Assembly: GCA_900314975.1 (NCBI GenBank) | Contig: OMXI01000018.1 | Span: 1 to 64,000, forward strand | DNA: 64,000 nt | Origin: an uncultured Eubacteriales bacterium | GTDB taxonomy: Bacteria; Bacillota; Clostridia; Oscillospirales; Ruminococcaceae | Direction: 5' to 3' | In this document: piece after piece, positions 17,238 through 26,343 of the stretch | How positions within the stretch are numbered: the first letter of the stretch is position 1 | Layout: each line of letters opens with the position of its first letter | Position numbers and translations under genes: made by a program | The notes under the pieces: model-generated | Seen by the model: only the letters and a program-made list of their open reading frames with translations | The model's database searches: none | What the model was told of the DNA's origin: nothing

Positions 17238-19394
17238 TTACATCAGTTTTACGCCAAGCATCGTCAGATCGTCAAACTGCGGTGCTTCGCCGACAAATTC
17301 GTCAACTGCATTTTTCATATTTAACAGCAGCGTTTTCGCATCAGCTGTCGGGTCTTGGTTGAGCGCAGCAAGCATTCTGTCGGTGCCGAACAGCTCGTTC
17401 TTCGAGTTGGTAGCTTCAGCCACTCCGTCAGTGTAAAGGAACAGCGTGCCGCCCTTTTCAAGAGTGAACTCGTACTCCTTGTAGCGCATACCCTTCATAC
17501 CGCCGATGACGAAACCGTGCTTGTCCTTGAACAGCTCAAAGCTGCCGTCTGCCTTTTTGATTATCGGGTACTCGTGACCTGCATTTGCAGCGGTAATTTT
17601 GCCTGTCGATATTTCAAGCACACCGAACCATACTGTGACAAACATCTCCTCGTCATTGTTCTTGCAGATCTGGGTGTTGGTCTGCTCCAGCACTTTAGCA
17701 GGACTTGAACCCATCATAGCGAAGTTGTTTACAAGTATCTTTGACATCATCATAAACAGCGCCGCAGGAACACCCTTGCCCGATACGTCCGCCATTACCA
17801 TTCCTAAGTGGTCGTCGTCTATAAGGAAAAAGTCGTAGAAATCTCCGCCGACCTCCTTTGCAGGCGTCATTGTGGCGAAAATGTCGAACTCCTCCCTTTC
17901 GGGAAATGCAGGAAAAATGTTTGGCAGCATATCCGCCTGTATCCTGGTCGCAAGCTCCAGCTCCGCGCCTATGCGCTCCTTTTCCGCGGTGATCTTTGTT
18001 ATCTGGTCAATATAATCTCTGGTGCGCTTTGAAAGCGTTGCAAACGCCTGAGCCAGCACCTCGATCTCGTCCTTTGTGCGATAGATGTCCTGCATCTCAA
18101 AGGCAAGGTCTGTGCCGTTAAGCTCGTAGATGCGCTTTGTCATATGCTCGATAGGCTTAACTATCCTGCCTGCAACAAAAAGTGCGCTGACAGCCGCAAG
18201 AACTAAAACAACAAGAGTGCTTACGAGCATTGTCTGCTTTGACTTGCTGACACCTTTTTCAAATTCCTCGGTGGACTTGTCATTTATCTGCTCATACTGC
18301 GTGAGCATTGTTTCTGTGGGCTGGCGTGTCAGCTGCTTTTCGACCGCTGAAACGACCGCCCAGCCGACCGTTCCCATAGGTGCACCTGTAAGGTAATATT
18401 CTTTTCCGTCAACGGTTATTGTCTCAAGACCTGTTCTTTCAGACAGAGCCTTTTTAACAAACGCCGCAAGCTCCGCATTTTCGGAGTTTCTCAGGTCATT
18501 TGACTCACTTGAAAGCTGCGGCGACAAGGTACCCTCTTTAAGCGGCGAGAACACTACCTTGCCCTCGTCATTTACAACGCACACAAAGCCTCCCTGCTTG
18601 TCACTGCTGTTGACATAATCAGAGATGCTTGTAAGAAAAATATCAGCGCCAACGACCGCCACAAGCTTGCCGTCCTTATACACAGGAGCCGCGCAGACAA
18701 GCCCTGCAATACCCGTTGAGGTATCAAGCTCTATGCCTGTGAAATACAAGCCTTTCTTTTCCACAGCACCCTTGTACCACGGGCGGTTTCTTACGTCAAA
18801 GTTCTTGATGACCTCGCCCTTGTCGTCCACATAAGAGCCCGAGCGGTCATCGACATACACGATAAGTCCGTCCGCCGTTGCAATAAAGCAGCTGTCAAGC
18901 TTATCAGAGCTTTGGTACATAGCTATCATAACATCACTCATATTGCCGATAAGCCCAAGCGTCTTTGTCGCATTGGGATCAACGCCCTGCTCGTGCTGGA
19001 GCTGCGCTGTGACTTTTCCGTCAAGTGAAGGATCGGGATAATTCACACTGCGGCTGCCAAAGCTTTCGGAATTTTCAAAAAGCCCTGTCGCAAACGCCTG
19101 GAGCGTTTTAACATCACTCTGAACGTCGGCGAACATATCGTCCGCTATGTATGCTTCCATAGCTGTTGTTTTTGTGAGCGAGCTGCTTATGACCGCCTCC
19201 ATAGTCTGATCCGAAACAGATGCGATAGACTTTTGCTGCTCATCGCTTGCCTCATCTACGGTTTTAGTAAGCGAATTACTCTGATAGACAGCAACAGCAA
19301 CATAAATCCCGACTATCGCCAGCACAAATATCAGCACAAGATTGAGTATCTTCTGCTGCAATCCTCCGATAGTGAGGCCGAATTTTTTTATCAT
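17238..19394 (-). CDS. Cache-HAMP-PP2C (SpoIIE/RsbU-like) sensor phosphatase
   Basis: 718 residues: a membrane segment at about 15-35, a large extracytoplasmic double Cache sensor (about 65-385, with RNRPWYKGAVEKKGLYFTG and YLTGAPMGTVGWAVV), a second membrane segment at about 395-415, a HAMP linker (VAGRIVKPIEHMTKRI), a short coiled coil, and a C-terminal PP2C phosphatase (EVGGDFYDFFLIDDDHLG, MADVSGKGVPAALFM, LYTDGVAEATN, DDLTMLGVKL). The metal-binding aspartates of the PP2C core are present. Such proteins dephosphorylate STAS anti-anti-sigma factors on receiving an external signal. The start overlaps the upstream anti-sigma kinase gene by 4 bp. Cache ligands are usually small organic molecules; the ligand here is unknown. 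Confidence 0.92.
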   Translation of the reverse strand: MIKKFGLTIGGLQQKILNLVLIFVLAIVGIYVAVAVYQSNSLTKTVDEASDEQQKSIASVSDQTMEAVISSSLTKTTAMEAYIADDMFADVQSDVKTLQAFATGLFENSESFGSRSVNYPDPSLDGKVTAQLQHEQGVDPNATKTLGLIGNMSDVMIAMYQSSDKLDSCFIATADGLIVYVDDRSGSYVDDKGEVIKNFDVRNRPWYKGAVEKKGLYFTGIELDTSTGIAGLVCAAPVYKDGKLVAVVGADIFLTSISDYVNSSDKQGGFVCVVNDEGKVVFSPLKEGTLSPQLSSESNDLRNSENAELAAFVKKALSERTGLETITVDGKEYYLTGAPMGTVGWAVVSAVEKQLTRQPTETMLTQYEQINDKSTEEFEKGVSKSKQTMLVSTLVVLVLAAVSALFVAGRIVKPIEHMTKRIYELNGTDLAFEMQDIYRTKDEIEVLAQAFATLSKRTRDYIDQITKITAEKERIGAELELATRIQADMLPNIFPAFPEREEFDIFATMTPAKEVGGDFYDFFLIDDDHLGMVMADVSGKGVPAALFMMMSKILVNNFAMMGSSPAKVLEQTNTQICKNNDEEMFVTVWFGVLEISTGKITAANAGHEYPIIKKADGSFELFKDKHGFVIGGMKGMRYKEYEFTLEKGGTLFLYTDGVAEATNSKNELFGTDRMLAALNQDPTADAKTLLLNMKNAVDEFVGEAPQFDDLTMLGVKLM

Positions 19395-19807
19395 TTGCTC
19401 ACCAGACCTTTTTTCAAAGTAAGGACATTATGCCCGTCAAGATATTTGTATTCAACATCGTCCATGGTCTTTTTCACCATAAAGATACCCAGCCCGCCTA
19501 TCTGTCTTTCCTCTATTGAGAGGGTAACATCGGGGTCAGCTTTAGCAAGCGGGTCATAGGGTATCCCTTGGTCGATAAAGGTTATTTGAACCGCAGGCGG
19601 CTCGTTTGTGACCTCCACCCGCACCGCTGCCGTGCCGACCTCTTGCTCGTAGGCATAGTGGGCGATATTGACAAATATCTCCTCGACGGCTATGTCGATC
19701 TGCATCTGTATCTTCACAGGGCACTGTGCCGCTTCAAGCTGCTCGTCAACAAATCCAAGCACCTGCGGCAGATTTTCCGTCAGAGCGTCAATAATTAATT
19801 CCTTCAT
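19391..19807 (-). CDS. RsbW/SpoIIAB-like anti-sigma serine kinase
   Basis: 138 residues of a GHKL ATPase: N-box IDIAVEEIFVNIAHYAY (about 38-54), D-box ITFIDQGIPYDPL (about 75-87) and G-box ERQIGGLGIFMVKKTMD (about 100-116). This domain phosphorylates STAS proteins and usually also sequesters a sigma factor or other output protein. No sigma factor gene is present in this operon, so the output partner is elsewhere or is not a sigma factor. It is placed between the STAS gene (11-bp gap) and the PP2C phosphatase (4-bp overlap), the standard partner-switching arrangement. Confidence 0.9.
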   Translation of the reverse strand: MKELIIDALTENLPQVLGFVDEQLEAAQCPVKIQMQIDIAVEEIFVNIAHYAYEQEVGTAAVRVEVTNEPPAVQITFIDQGIPYDPLAKADPDVTLSIEERQIGGLGIFMVKKTMDDVEYKYLDGHNVLTLKKGLVSK

Positions 19808-19818
19808 TTTCTTCTTCC

Positions 19819-20115
19819 TTATTCTATGGTGAGAATATCCGTAAAGCCCGTTACCTCAAATATCTCCATGATGTCCCGGCTGACATTCACAAGCTTCATG
19901 CCGCCCTTTTTGCTCATCACCTTCTGTGCGGACAGCAGCACACGCAGTCCTGCGGAAGAGATATACTCCACATCTTTAAAGTCGAGAACAAGTGCTTCAC
20001 AGCTGTCGTAGCTGTCCTTCAGTTCGTTTTCAAGTGCAGGTGCGGTCGTGGTGTCTACTCTGCCGCTTATTGCTATGTTCAATGTACCTGCGTTAGTTTC
20101 CTTTCTTATCTCCAT
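19819..20115 (-). CDS. STAS-domain anti-anti-sigma factor-like protein
   Basis: 98 residues, a complete STAS domain: SGRVDTTTAPALENELKDS, then FKDVEYISSAGLRVLLSAQK with the conserved serine target after I, and a C-terminal VTGFTDILTIE also found in the paralogue at 14554. It is the first gene of a seven-gene minus-strand operon and expected substrate of the downstream RsbW-like kinase and PP2C phosphatase. AGGAT lies about 8 nt before the ATG. Transcription starts from the SARP-type promoter at 20174-20209. Confidence 0.92.
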   Translation of the reverse strand: MEIRKETNAGTLNIAISGRVDTTTAPALENELKDSYDSCEALVLDFKDVEYISSAGLRVLLSAQKVMSKKGGMKLVNVSRDIMEIFEVTGFTDILTIE

Positions 20116-20173
20116 GATCCATCATCCTTTCAAAAAATTATTGCATAGAGTTCCCTCTATAATCTGCCTGTTA

Positions 20174-20209
20174 ATTATACTACATCGGGCGCAACAAATC
20201 CGCAACAAA
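20174..20209 (-). promoter_or_regulatory. SARP-type promoter B (partner-switching operon)
   Basis: Minus strand: TTTGTTGCGGA (20199-20209) and TTTGTTGCGCC (20188-20198) are adjacent 11-bp repeats, followed by 8 bp and a perfect TATAAT (20174-20179), about 60 bp upstream of the first STAS gene. No -35 box is recognisable, as expected for an activator-dependent promoter. Confidence 0.8.
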
Positions 20210-20265
20210 ACGGGCATTTTCGCCATCGTGATTTTTCGCGAACTTTGCAGCCGGAAGTTGTGCAT

Positions 20266-21075
20266 TTAGCCCAAGCTGTTTTCATTATAGTATTTCATTT
20301 CCAGAAACTCCCTTGTTTCTTCCGCAAAGCTGTACTGGGTCATATACTCGCCTGTGTAGCGTGATATAGCGTAGGGGTCGCCGTCGAGATAACGGTAATA
20401 ATCACAGTCAAGCACAGCCGTATTTATCCCGAAAGTTCCCGAGGATTATACTATCAGGTCCTCAATACCCAATGCCAAAAAGCTCACAATAATATCGCCG
20501 ATATATACCCTTATCTTGCTTTTCGTGGGATCGTCGGGTGCTTTGTCAGGCTCGATATTGCCGATGAGCATATCCATATTGCACAGTGCGCCTTTTCGGT
20601 CGATAAGATATGCCAGCGTTTCCTTGCTTTTCTGCCGCTTGAACTTTACAGGCTCATCATTTACGAACACCTCAAAGCTGCCGAAGCACTGGACTCTTAC
20701 AGGTCTGCTGTCTATGCTGAAAGGTTTGTGGCGAAGGTGCTGCAAAGCGTCTCTTACCTTTTTCTCGGAAAACGGCTTTAGCAGATAGCCGCTTGCGTGC
20801 ATATCAAAGGCGGAGGGCATATATTCTGAATAACCTGTCAGAAAGATGATGTTGCAAAACGGATAGCGCTTTACTATCCTTTTTGCAAGCTCTATCCCGT
20901 CCATACCCGGCATTTCCACATCCAGAAAAGCGACCTCTATCGGCTTGTTCAGTTCTTTTATCACCTCAAAAGGATCGGTATAGAACCTGTGTTCTCCGCC
21001 CGGATCTATCTTTTTAAGCATTCGCCCGAGCATTGTAATAACAGATGTTCTGTCGTCAACTCCTATTATATACAT
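20266..21075 (-). pseudogene. SARP-like response regulator interrupted by an in-frame stop
   Basis: The first 209 codons encode a receiver domain (acidic pair D7-D8, phosphoacceptor D52 in FLDVEMPGMDG, LLKPF near 107) and most of an OmpR/SARP-type winged helix (RVQCFGSFEVFVNDEPVKFK, then the recognition-helix region). A TAA at 20446-20448 follows EDLIV. The same frame then continues for 59 more codons, SSGTFGINTAVLDCDYYRYL to NSLG and a stop at 20266, which supplies the wing hairpin and C-terminal helices seen in intact relatives. One substitution therefore explains the interruption. The truncated protein would lack the wing. ATG overlaps the kinase stop (TGATG). The regulator is the obvious candidate reader of the four 11-bp-repeat promoters. 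Confidence 0.82.
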
Positions 21076-22376
21076 CAGCTGTCCTCCGATTTAGTATTTT
21101 GGGGCAGAGTTATCACGGCTTTTGCCCCGTTATCCGATATATCGACATCAAGCGTTCCGCCGCATTGCAGCGCTAAACGCTGACGGGCATTTTCTATGCC
21201 TACGCTGCGATGCTCCTTCTGCTTTGAGGTCAAAGCGGCATTTGTTCCTGCACCGTTGTCGGTAACGGTTATTATGATACTCCCGTCTTGTTCCTCGGTC
21301 TTTATCTTTACCACGCCCGAGCCGTCACGCCTTGAAAGTGCTCCGTACTTTATGGCGTTCTCAACAATGGGCTGGACGGTCAGGGGCGGTATTTTGAAAT
21401 CTCTGATATGAAGCTCATAAACAATGGTGAAATCCACTTCTGTGCCCGCCTTTTCAAGTGTCACATAGCGGTTTATGTGTTCAAGCTCCGACTCAAAGCT
21501 GATAGGCTCATCAGACGAGAGAGAGTCGATATTCGCCCTGAGATAATCTCCGAAAATGTCGATGTAGTCCGCAGCGGCTTCGCCATCGGTATAGCACAGC
21601 GACTGTATGGTAACAAGGGAATTGAAGATGAAATGCGGCTGGATCTGTGCCACCAGCAGCTTGTTTCTTTCCTGTTCAAGCTCTATACGGCTCTCGTAAA
21701 GATCCCTCTGATTTGTGTTGTAGCTTACTGCCGCAAGGTAGAAATAGTATATCATTATCTCGATTACAGCTATTTCGGTCGTGTGACCCGTGATGATTCC
21801 CCGATATTCCAGAAGCGTCGTTGTCATACTTGAAAAAGAAACGAACACTACGATCATACCCTTGGCGTATTCTTTTTGATGAATGAATCTCAGAGAATAA
21901 TACATCAGCAGTATCATATAAAAACACAAAACGAGCGCGGGCAGAACATGGAGCTTTCCCGACACAAAATTATGCTCTGCACCGTATCCGTATATATTAT
22001 TCAACCCGAAAAGGTCTGCGATCACAACAGCGACCTCAACAGCATACGGTATCAGCAGCAATTTTTTTCGTTTGATAGGTGCAATAAGGTACAGCTGCAT
22101 AATTATCAGCAAAGGCTGTACACAATAGCACACCGCCGCCTTGAAATACAGTATCCACACAGGCTTATTGTAAGCATCGCACCATTTTTCAAGATTTTCA
22201 AACAGTGTCAGCACAAACGCAAGCGCCGTGAGCGCACGAAAGAACTTAGCTCCCTCGATCTTGTTGTGACGGTTTGCAATAAGGATAATGACAAGTCCCG
22301 CAAGCAGTATGAGCGTGATATAATAGTTTTCAATCAATTCTCTTAAATAGTTAAGCGTCATAATCACCCGTTTCAC
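21075..22376 (-). CDS. LytS/YehU-type sensor histidine kinase
   Basis: 433 residues: about six or seven hydrophobic segments within residues 15-225, a short coiled coil (RIELEQERNKLL), the HisKA_5-type phosphoacceptor motif IQPHFIFNSL (about 250-259), the N-box TVQPIVENAIKYGA, and a C-terminal GHKL domain (VTDNGAG, SVGIENARQRL). This family usually pairs with LytTR regulators, but here the partner is a SARP-like regulator starting at the overlapping stop. No separate sensory domain is present, so the membrane bundle probably detects the signal, as in peptide-sensing kinases. The given start is a GTG at 22376; an ATG at 22361 is also possible. Promoter C lies 30-65 bp upstream. Confidence 0.88.
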   Translation of the reverse strand: MKRVIMTLNYLRELIENYYITLILLAGLVIILIANRHNKIEGAKFFRALTALAFVLTLFENLEKWCDAYNKPVWILYFKAAVCYCVQPLLIIMQLYLIAPIKRKKLLLIPYAVEVAVVIADLFGLNNIYGYGAEHNFVSGKLHVLPALVLCFYMILLMYYSLRFIHQKEYAKGMIVVFVSFSSMTTTLLEYRGIITGHTTEIAVIEIMIYYFYLAAVSYNTNQRDLYESRIELEQERNKLLVAQIQPHFIFNSLVTIQSLCYTDGEAAADYIDIFGDYLRANIDSLSSDEPISFESELEHINRYVTLEKAGTEVDFTIVYELHIRDFKIPPLTVQPIVENAIKYGALSRRDGSGVVKIKTEEQDGSIIITVTDNGAGTNAALTSKQKEHRSVGIENARQRLALQCGGTLDVDISDNGAKAVITLPQNTKSEDS

Positions 22377-22406
22377 TTATGACTTTTTTATATCTTGATT
22401 ATCTTA

Positions 22407-22442
22407 ATTATACCATACTCTGCGCAACAAATGTGCAACAAA
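22407..22442 (-). promoter_or_regulatory. SARP-type promoter C (kinase-regulator operon)
   Basis: Minus strand: TTTGTTGCACA (22432-22442) and TTTGTTGCGCA (22421-22431), then 8 bp and a perfect TATAAT (22407-22412). Its presence before the two-component genes suggests autoregulation. Confidence 0.8.
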
Positions 22443-22737
22443 CACAGCAAAAATACGTTGTCAAAATCAACGAACATTTCAAGTGTTTTTTGTATCCACT
22501 GACATTTTAAACAAAAATGCCGCTGAAATTTTGTTTGCTTGACCTTGCCTGCATAAAGTGAAAGGATGTATGCTCGTATCTCAAAAAGCCCGTATTGAAA
22601 GAATGAGCGCAGGTTGAGAGAATGGTAATCCACAGATGTTAGTGTTCGCAAAAACTTATGGGTTCAACCTGTCCCACCACTCGCATCGTAAAAGCCCGCA
22701 ACTGCGAGCTTTTTGTTTTATTCTTCAAAAAAGACAA
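22443..22737. other. Intergenic region without a recognisable gene
   Basis: Between promoter C and the EAL gene I see no coding region. The stretch 22660-22690 (GGGTTCAACC, then TGTCCCACCACTCGCA) vaguely resembles a tRNA 3' half but has no matching 5' half. It is followed by an AAAGCCCGCAACTGCGAGCTTT hairpin with a T-run on the plus strand (22690-22716). Confidence 0.4.
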
Positions 22738-22738
22738 A

Positions 22739-22765
22739 GGCCCGCCAAGCTGACGGGTCTTGAGC
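22739..22765 (-). terminator. Intrinsic terminator of EAL gene
   Basis: On the minus strand GACCCGTC pairs with GGCGGGCC around AGCTT; TTTGTCTTTTTT follows. Confidence 0.7.
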
Positions 22766-22782
22766 AACATATAAAATTGATA

Positions 22783-25700
22783 TTAAAGCTTGTAATTTTT
22801 CCTAACTTCCTCGTCCACGTCCTTAAAGCCCGTCACGATATTGGTCTTTCCGTTTTCCATATCGATTCTGGCGAACTCCACACGGTAGAAGCGAATGCCG
22901 TCTTCAAACACGCGGCGGAAAGGAACAGAATAAATCAGCTTGTCCTGCGTATTTGTGATGATATTTTCAGGTGTGACTGCATCCAGGAACCGCTGGCGGT
23001 CCTCCTCCAGAACAAGCTTTGAATAAAAGACGAAAGCATCGTAGTACTTTTTGATTTTCACAGCCTCCTGTGTCGGAATAAGATGAACCATCTGCTCGTC
23101 CACACGGAACAGTTCAAACTGCTGGGTCTGCATATCTTTGATAAACCACACCGAATCATAAGCGCGCGTCAGAGCCTCAATCACAGCCGAACGTTCATCA
23201 AGCGACTGCTGGATCTGCATCTTTTTATGAACCTCTTCGTCCACGTCCTTGAACCCTGTAACAATGCCTGTTTTACCGCCGGGCATATCAAGTCTTGAAA
23301 ACTCCACACGGTAATGCCTGATACCGCTGTCAAAGACACGGCGGAACGGCACGGAATAGATCAGCTTGTTCTCGGTATTTTTTAAGATGCTTTCAGGCGA
23401 GACTCCATCAAGAAACCGCTGGCGGTCCTGCTCCAGCACCAGTTTTGAATAAAATGCAAAGGCATCTGAAAATTTCTTGATTTTCACAGCCATATGCGCA
23501 GGCATAAGATGAACCATTTCCTGATCAATGCGGTAAAGCTCAAACTGCTGGGTCTGTATGTCATTTATCAGCCAGACCGAATCGTATACCTTTGTCAGAG
23601 CCTCAATAACAGTGGAGCGAACAGCCTTGTCAGATTCCGCCTGCCTGTGCATATCGGTATTGTCCGATATAAATACAAAGCACAGACTATGCTCGTTATC
23701 TGTTCCCATATACTGTCCGTAATAATTTACCCAGCGTATCTCGCCGTCCTTGCGGATAATGCGGTACTCCACAAAATCCTGCTCGGTGTTGTTATCGTGT
23801 ATCTGCTTTTCTACCGAATCGCAGACGCTGCTGTAATCGTCAGGGTGTATCATACCGCGCAGAGTAAAGCCAGAAAACTTCTTGAAATCCTCCTTGCTTT
23901 CGCACCCGAAAATATCGCAAACGGCTTTGTTCGCATATAACAGCTCATTGCTCTTGTCAGCCTTGTAGATAAACAAGCCGCCGTGTATATGCTCGCCGAA
24001 CTGCTCAACGAAATTAAGTATCCTTTCGATAGGCAGGTCTTCATTCGGATTTCTTATCGAAAGCACAGCAATAGCAACAGCTATATCCCCCGTGTTTCGA
24101 TTAGTGCTTACCCGCCGTGCAAAGCCATGCATAATAAAGCCGTCCGGCAGCTTTTCTTCAAAGAAAGTCCGCCCTGCGCGTTCACGGCATATTTTCACAA
24201 CACTATCCCTAAATACGCTGCCGTATGCTCTGTACTGCTCTGACATTGACTGTACATCTATACCAAAGAAGCGATTCGCAAACTGACGGAAAGAGGCATT
24301 GCCGCGCACATAGCGCGCAATCTCCCCTCTTATTTCCATAATGCCGACAGGTATCGAATTGAACGAATGGCGCAGAGAGTCTTCCTCCTGGCTGGCTATC
24401 ACATCCAGATCGTAAAGATTCATGCTGCCGACCGCCTCAAAGTAGTCTGCCACATCCGATTCTTCATACCCTATCTGTTTATTGCTCCTGTATCTTTCCA
24501 CTATCTGCTCAAAGGGTATCGGCTTGCAGAAATAGAACCCCTGGAGTTTAGAGCAGCCTATCTCCTGAAGGAAGCGTACCTGCTCCTGCGTTTCGACGCC
24601 CTCGCATACTGTGCTGACTTTTAAAGTTGCAGCCATTTTCATCAGCTCTGTCAGAACGACCCTCGCACCGTCTCCCTCGTCCAGTCTGCGCATAAAGCTC
24701 ATATCGAATTTTATCAAATCAAACCGAATGCTCTGCAGCACCTCAAGTGATGAATAACCGCTTCCGAAATCATCAAGCCACACTGGAAAACCAAGCAGCT
24801 GAAAGCGTGCTATCTGTCCTTTCATGAACTCAAGGCTTGTGCCGATAACACTTTCCGTTATCTCGACAGTAATCATATTTCTGCGAATGCCAGCCTCGTC
24901 CACACGTTTTCTTATCTCTTCCACAATATCGCACGTGTCAAAATCCGACCGTGACAGGTTGATAGAATGCGGAACAACATTCAGTCCCTCCTGCTGCTGA
25001 TGCTTCATCTTATCCAGCACCTGTTCAAGCACATACAGATCCAGCTTATATATCTGTCCCGATTCCTCCAGATAAGGAATAAATTCAGCGGGAGACAAAA
25101 AACCTCTTTCAGGGTCTATCCACCTTGCCAGCGCTTCCTCTTCGCACACCTTGCTGTTAATTGCACGCACTATCGGCTGGTAATACACCTGTATCCATTT
25201 TTCTGCGATTGCCTTGTCAATGCTTGATTGGATATATCGGCGATTGCTGTTTTCCTCACTGAGCTGTTTTGTATAATAATTAAAGCACGATGTTTCCGAT
25301 TTGCTGATAGCATCGCACGCCATTTTTGCTCTGTCATAGGCAGTGCTGACAGGAACGTCCCCCATTGCAGTCGAATATATCCCGACCATTATCGGAAGAT
25401 TCTGCTCCATCTTTTCGGATTCATCAAAGAAGTGCTCAAGGCGCTCCTGCAGCCCGTCATCTGTTGTGGATACTGCAAAACGGTCTGCTACGACATGGCA
25501 GCTGTCCTCGTACCCGAACGTGTCAGCAAGCAGCTGCGCAACAGCCTTTAGCAGTTTATCGCCCTGTGCAAAGCCGTATCTGTTGTTATAATATTTCATT
25601 CCGTTGAGGTCAATATAAAGCAGACACCCATGCTTGCCCTCACCCAAAAGCTGCTCTTTGCCGACCTCACAGTGCTTGAAAAAATATGCAAGGTTGGGCA

Positions 25701-26196
25701 GTCCCGTCAGCATATCGTAATTAGCGGCTCTGAGGATACTTTCCTCGTGAAGAACGCTGTTGATCATACGGTTCATACCACTGGCGGCTGATTCATCACC
25801 TTCAATATAGACACCCTCGTCCATATACCAGATTTGTGCGAGCCTGTCACCTGTTTGTGTATATATATGCTTTCCGTGTGCATGGATAACGTGATAATCT
25901 GAATCCACACCTGCCTTGGTTCTGAAAACGACCTCATATTCGGCATCGTCACTCGCCGCAAACAGCAAAGCCGCATCGGATATCCTCTGTCTGTCATCAG
26001 GATGCGTGTCCTTGTACATTTCGTGTTCCATATCCCACATAGCCTGCTTGCGCTCTTTATAACCGAGAAGTTGGCAGAATCCGTCCGACACCAGAACAGT
26101 GGCTATTTTGTTGTCAACAAGCTGAAACACCGCAAGCGGCTGCTGCTGGCTTTCCAAAGCTGCTCTGACTTCATCGGGGTAGGTGTATCGCTTCAT
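22783..26196 (-). CDS. PAS-GGDEF(degenerate)-EAL protein with tandem sensory repeats, probable c-di-GMP phosphodiesterase
   Basis: 1137 residues. PAS-like sensor (about 15-130), a GGDEF domain (about 160-300) whose active site reads VADRFA instead of GGDEF and should not make c-di-GMP, and an EAL domain (about 320-560) with EEEALARW, SINLSRSDF, TVEITESV, LDDFGSGYSSL and VCEGVETQEQ, all consistent with an active phosphodiesterase. Two more PAS-like domains follow (about 610-880). The C-terminus is two ~130-residue tandem copies of one domain (each starting VIEALT and ending GFKDVDEEV); in relatives this domain precedes a catalytic module, so the end may be truncated. AGGAGG precedes the ATG. 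No membrane segments. Confidence 0.88.
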   Translation of the reverse strand: MKRYTYPDEVRAALESQQQPLAVFQLVDNKIATVLVSDGFCQLLGYKERKQAMWDMEHEMYKDTHPDDRQRISDAALLFAASDDAEYEVVFRTKAGVDSDYHVIHAHGKHIYTQTGDRLAQIWYMDEGVYIEGDESAASGMNRMINSVLHEESILRAANYDMLTGLPNLAYFFKHCEVGKEQLLGEGKHGCLLYIDLNGMKYYNNRYGFAQGDKLLKAVAQLLADTFGYEDSCHVVADRFAVSTTDDGLQERLEHFFDESEKMEQNLPIMVGIYSTAMGDVPVSTAYDRAKMACDAISKSETSCFNYYTKQLSEENSNRRYIQSSIDKAIAEKWIQVYYQPIVRAINSKVCEEEALARWIDPERGFLSPAEFIPYLEESGQIYKLDLYVLEQVLDKMKHQQQEGLNVVPHSINLSRSDFDTCDIVEEIRKRVDEAGIRRNMITVEITESVIGTSLEFMKGQIARFQLLGFPVWLDDFGSGYSSLEVLQSIRFDLIKFDMSFMRRLDEGDGARVVLTELMKMAATLKVSTVCEGVETQEQVRFLQEIGCSKLQGFYFCKPIPFEQIVERYRSNKQIGYEESDVADYFEAVGSMNLYDLDVIASQEEDSLRHSFNSIPVGIMEIRGEIARYVRGNASFRQFANRFFGIDVQSMSEQYRAYGSVFRDSVVKICRERAGRTFFEEKLPDGFIMHGFARRVSTNRNTGDIAVAIAVLSIRNPNEDLPIERILNFVEQFGEHIHGGLFIYKADKSNELLYANKAVCDIFGCESKEDFKKFSGFTLRGMIHPDDYSSVCDSVEKQIHDNNTEQDFVEYRIIRKDGEIRWVNYYGQYMGTDNEHSLCFVFISDNTDMHRQAESDKAVRSTVIEALTKVYDSVWLINDIQTQQFELYRIDQEMVHLMPAHMAVKIKKFSDAFAFYSKLVLEQDRQRFLDGVSPESILKNTENKLIYSVPFRRVFDSGIRHYRVEFSRLDMPGGKTGIVTGFKDVDEEVHKKMQIQQSLDERSAVIEALTRAYDSVWFIKDMQTQQFELFRVDEQMVHLIPTQEAVKIKKYYDAFVFYSKLVLEEDRQRFLDAVTPENIITNTQDKLIYSVPFRRVFEDGIRFYRVEFARIDMENGKTNIVTGFKDVDEEVRKNYKL

Positions 26197-26270
26197 ACTG
26201 TCAGCCTCCTTTCAAATCCCAAAATACAATTGCGCATTACCGTTTTTAAGCTTATCCTATAATCCCTTAT

Positions 26271-26299
26271 ATTATATCACAAAAGTGTGAATATGTCAA
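26271..26299 (-). promoter_or_regulatory. Consensus promoter of EAL gene
   Basis: TTGACA (26294-26299), 17-bp spacer, TATAAT (26271-26276) on the minus strand, both boxes perfect. Confidence 0.85.
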
Positions 26300-26343
26300 C
26301 TCTGAAAGCGCTGATACCTGTACTGTTATCTGATTGCAAAACA

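Noticed and set aside
18165-18182. Fifth SARP-type site
   Set aside because: A single GCAACAAA lies inside the phosphatase coding sequence, with no second unit 11 bp away and no -10 box.
22628-22716. tRNA gene
   Set aside because: Only a vague T-arm-like segment is present; the acceptor and anticodon arms cannot be folded.
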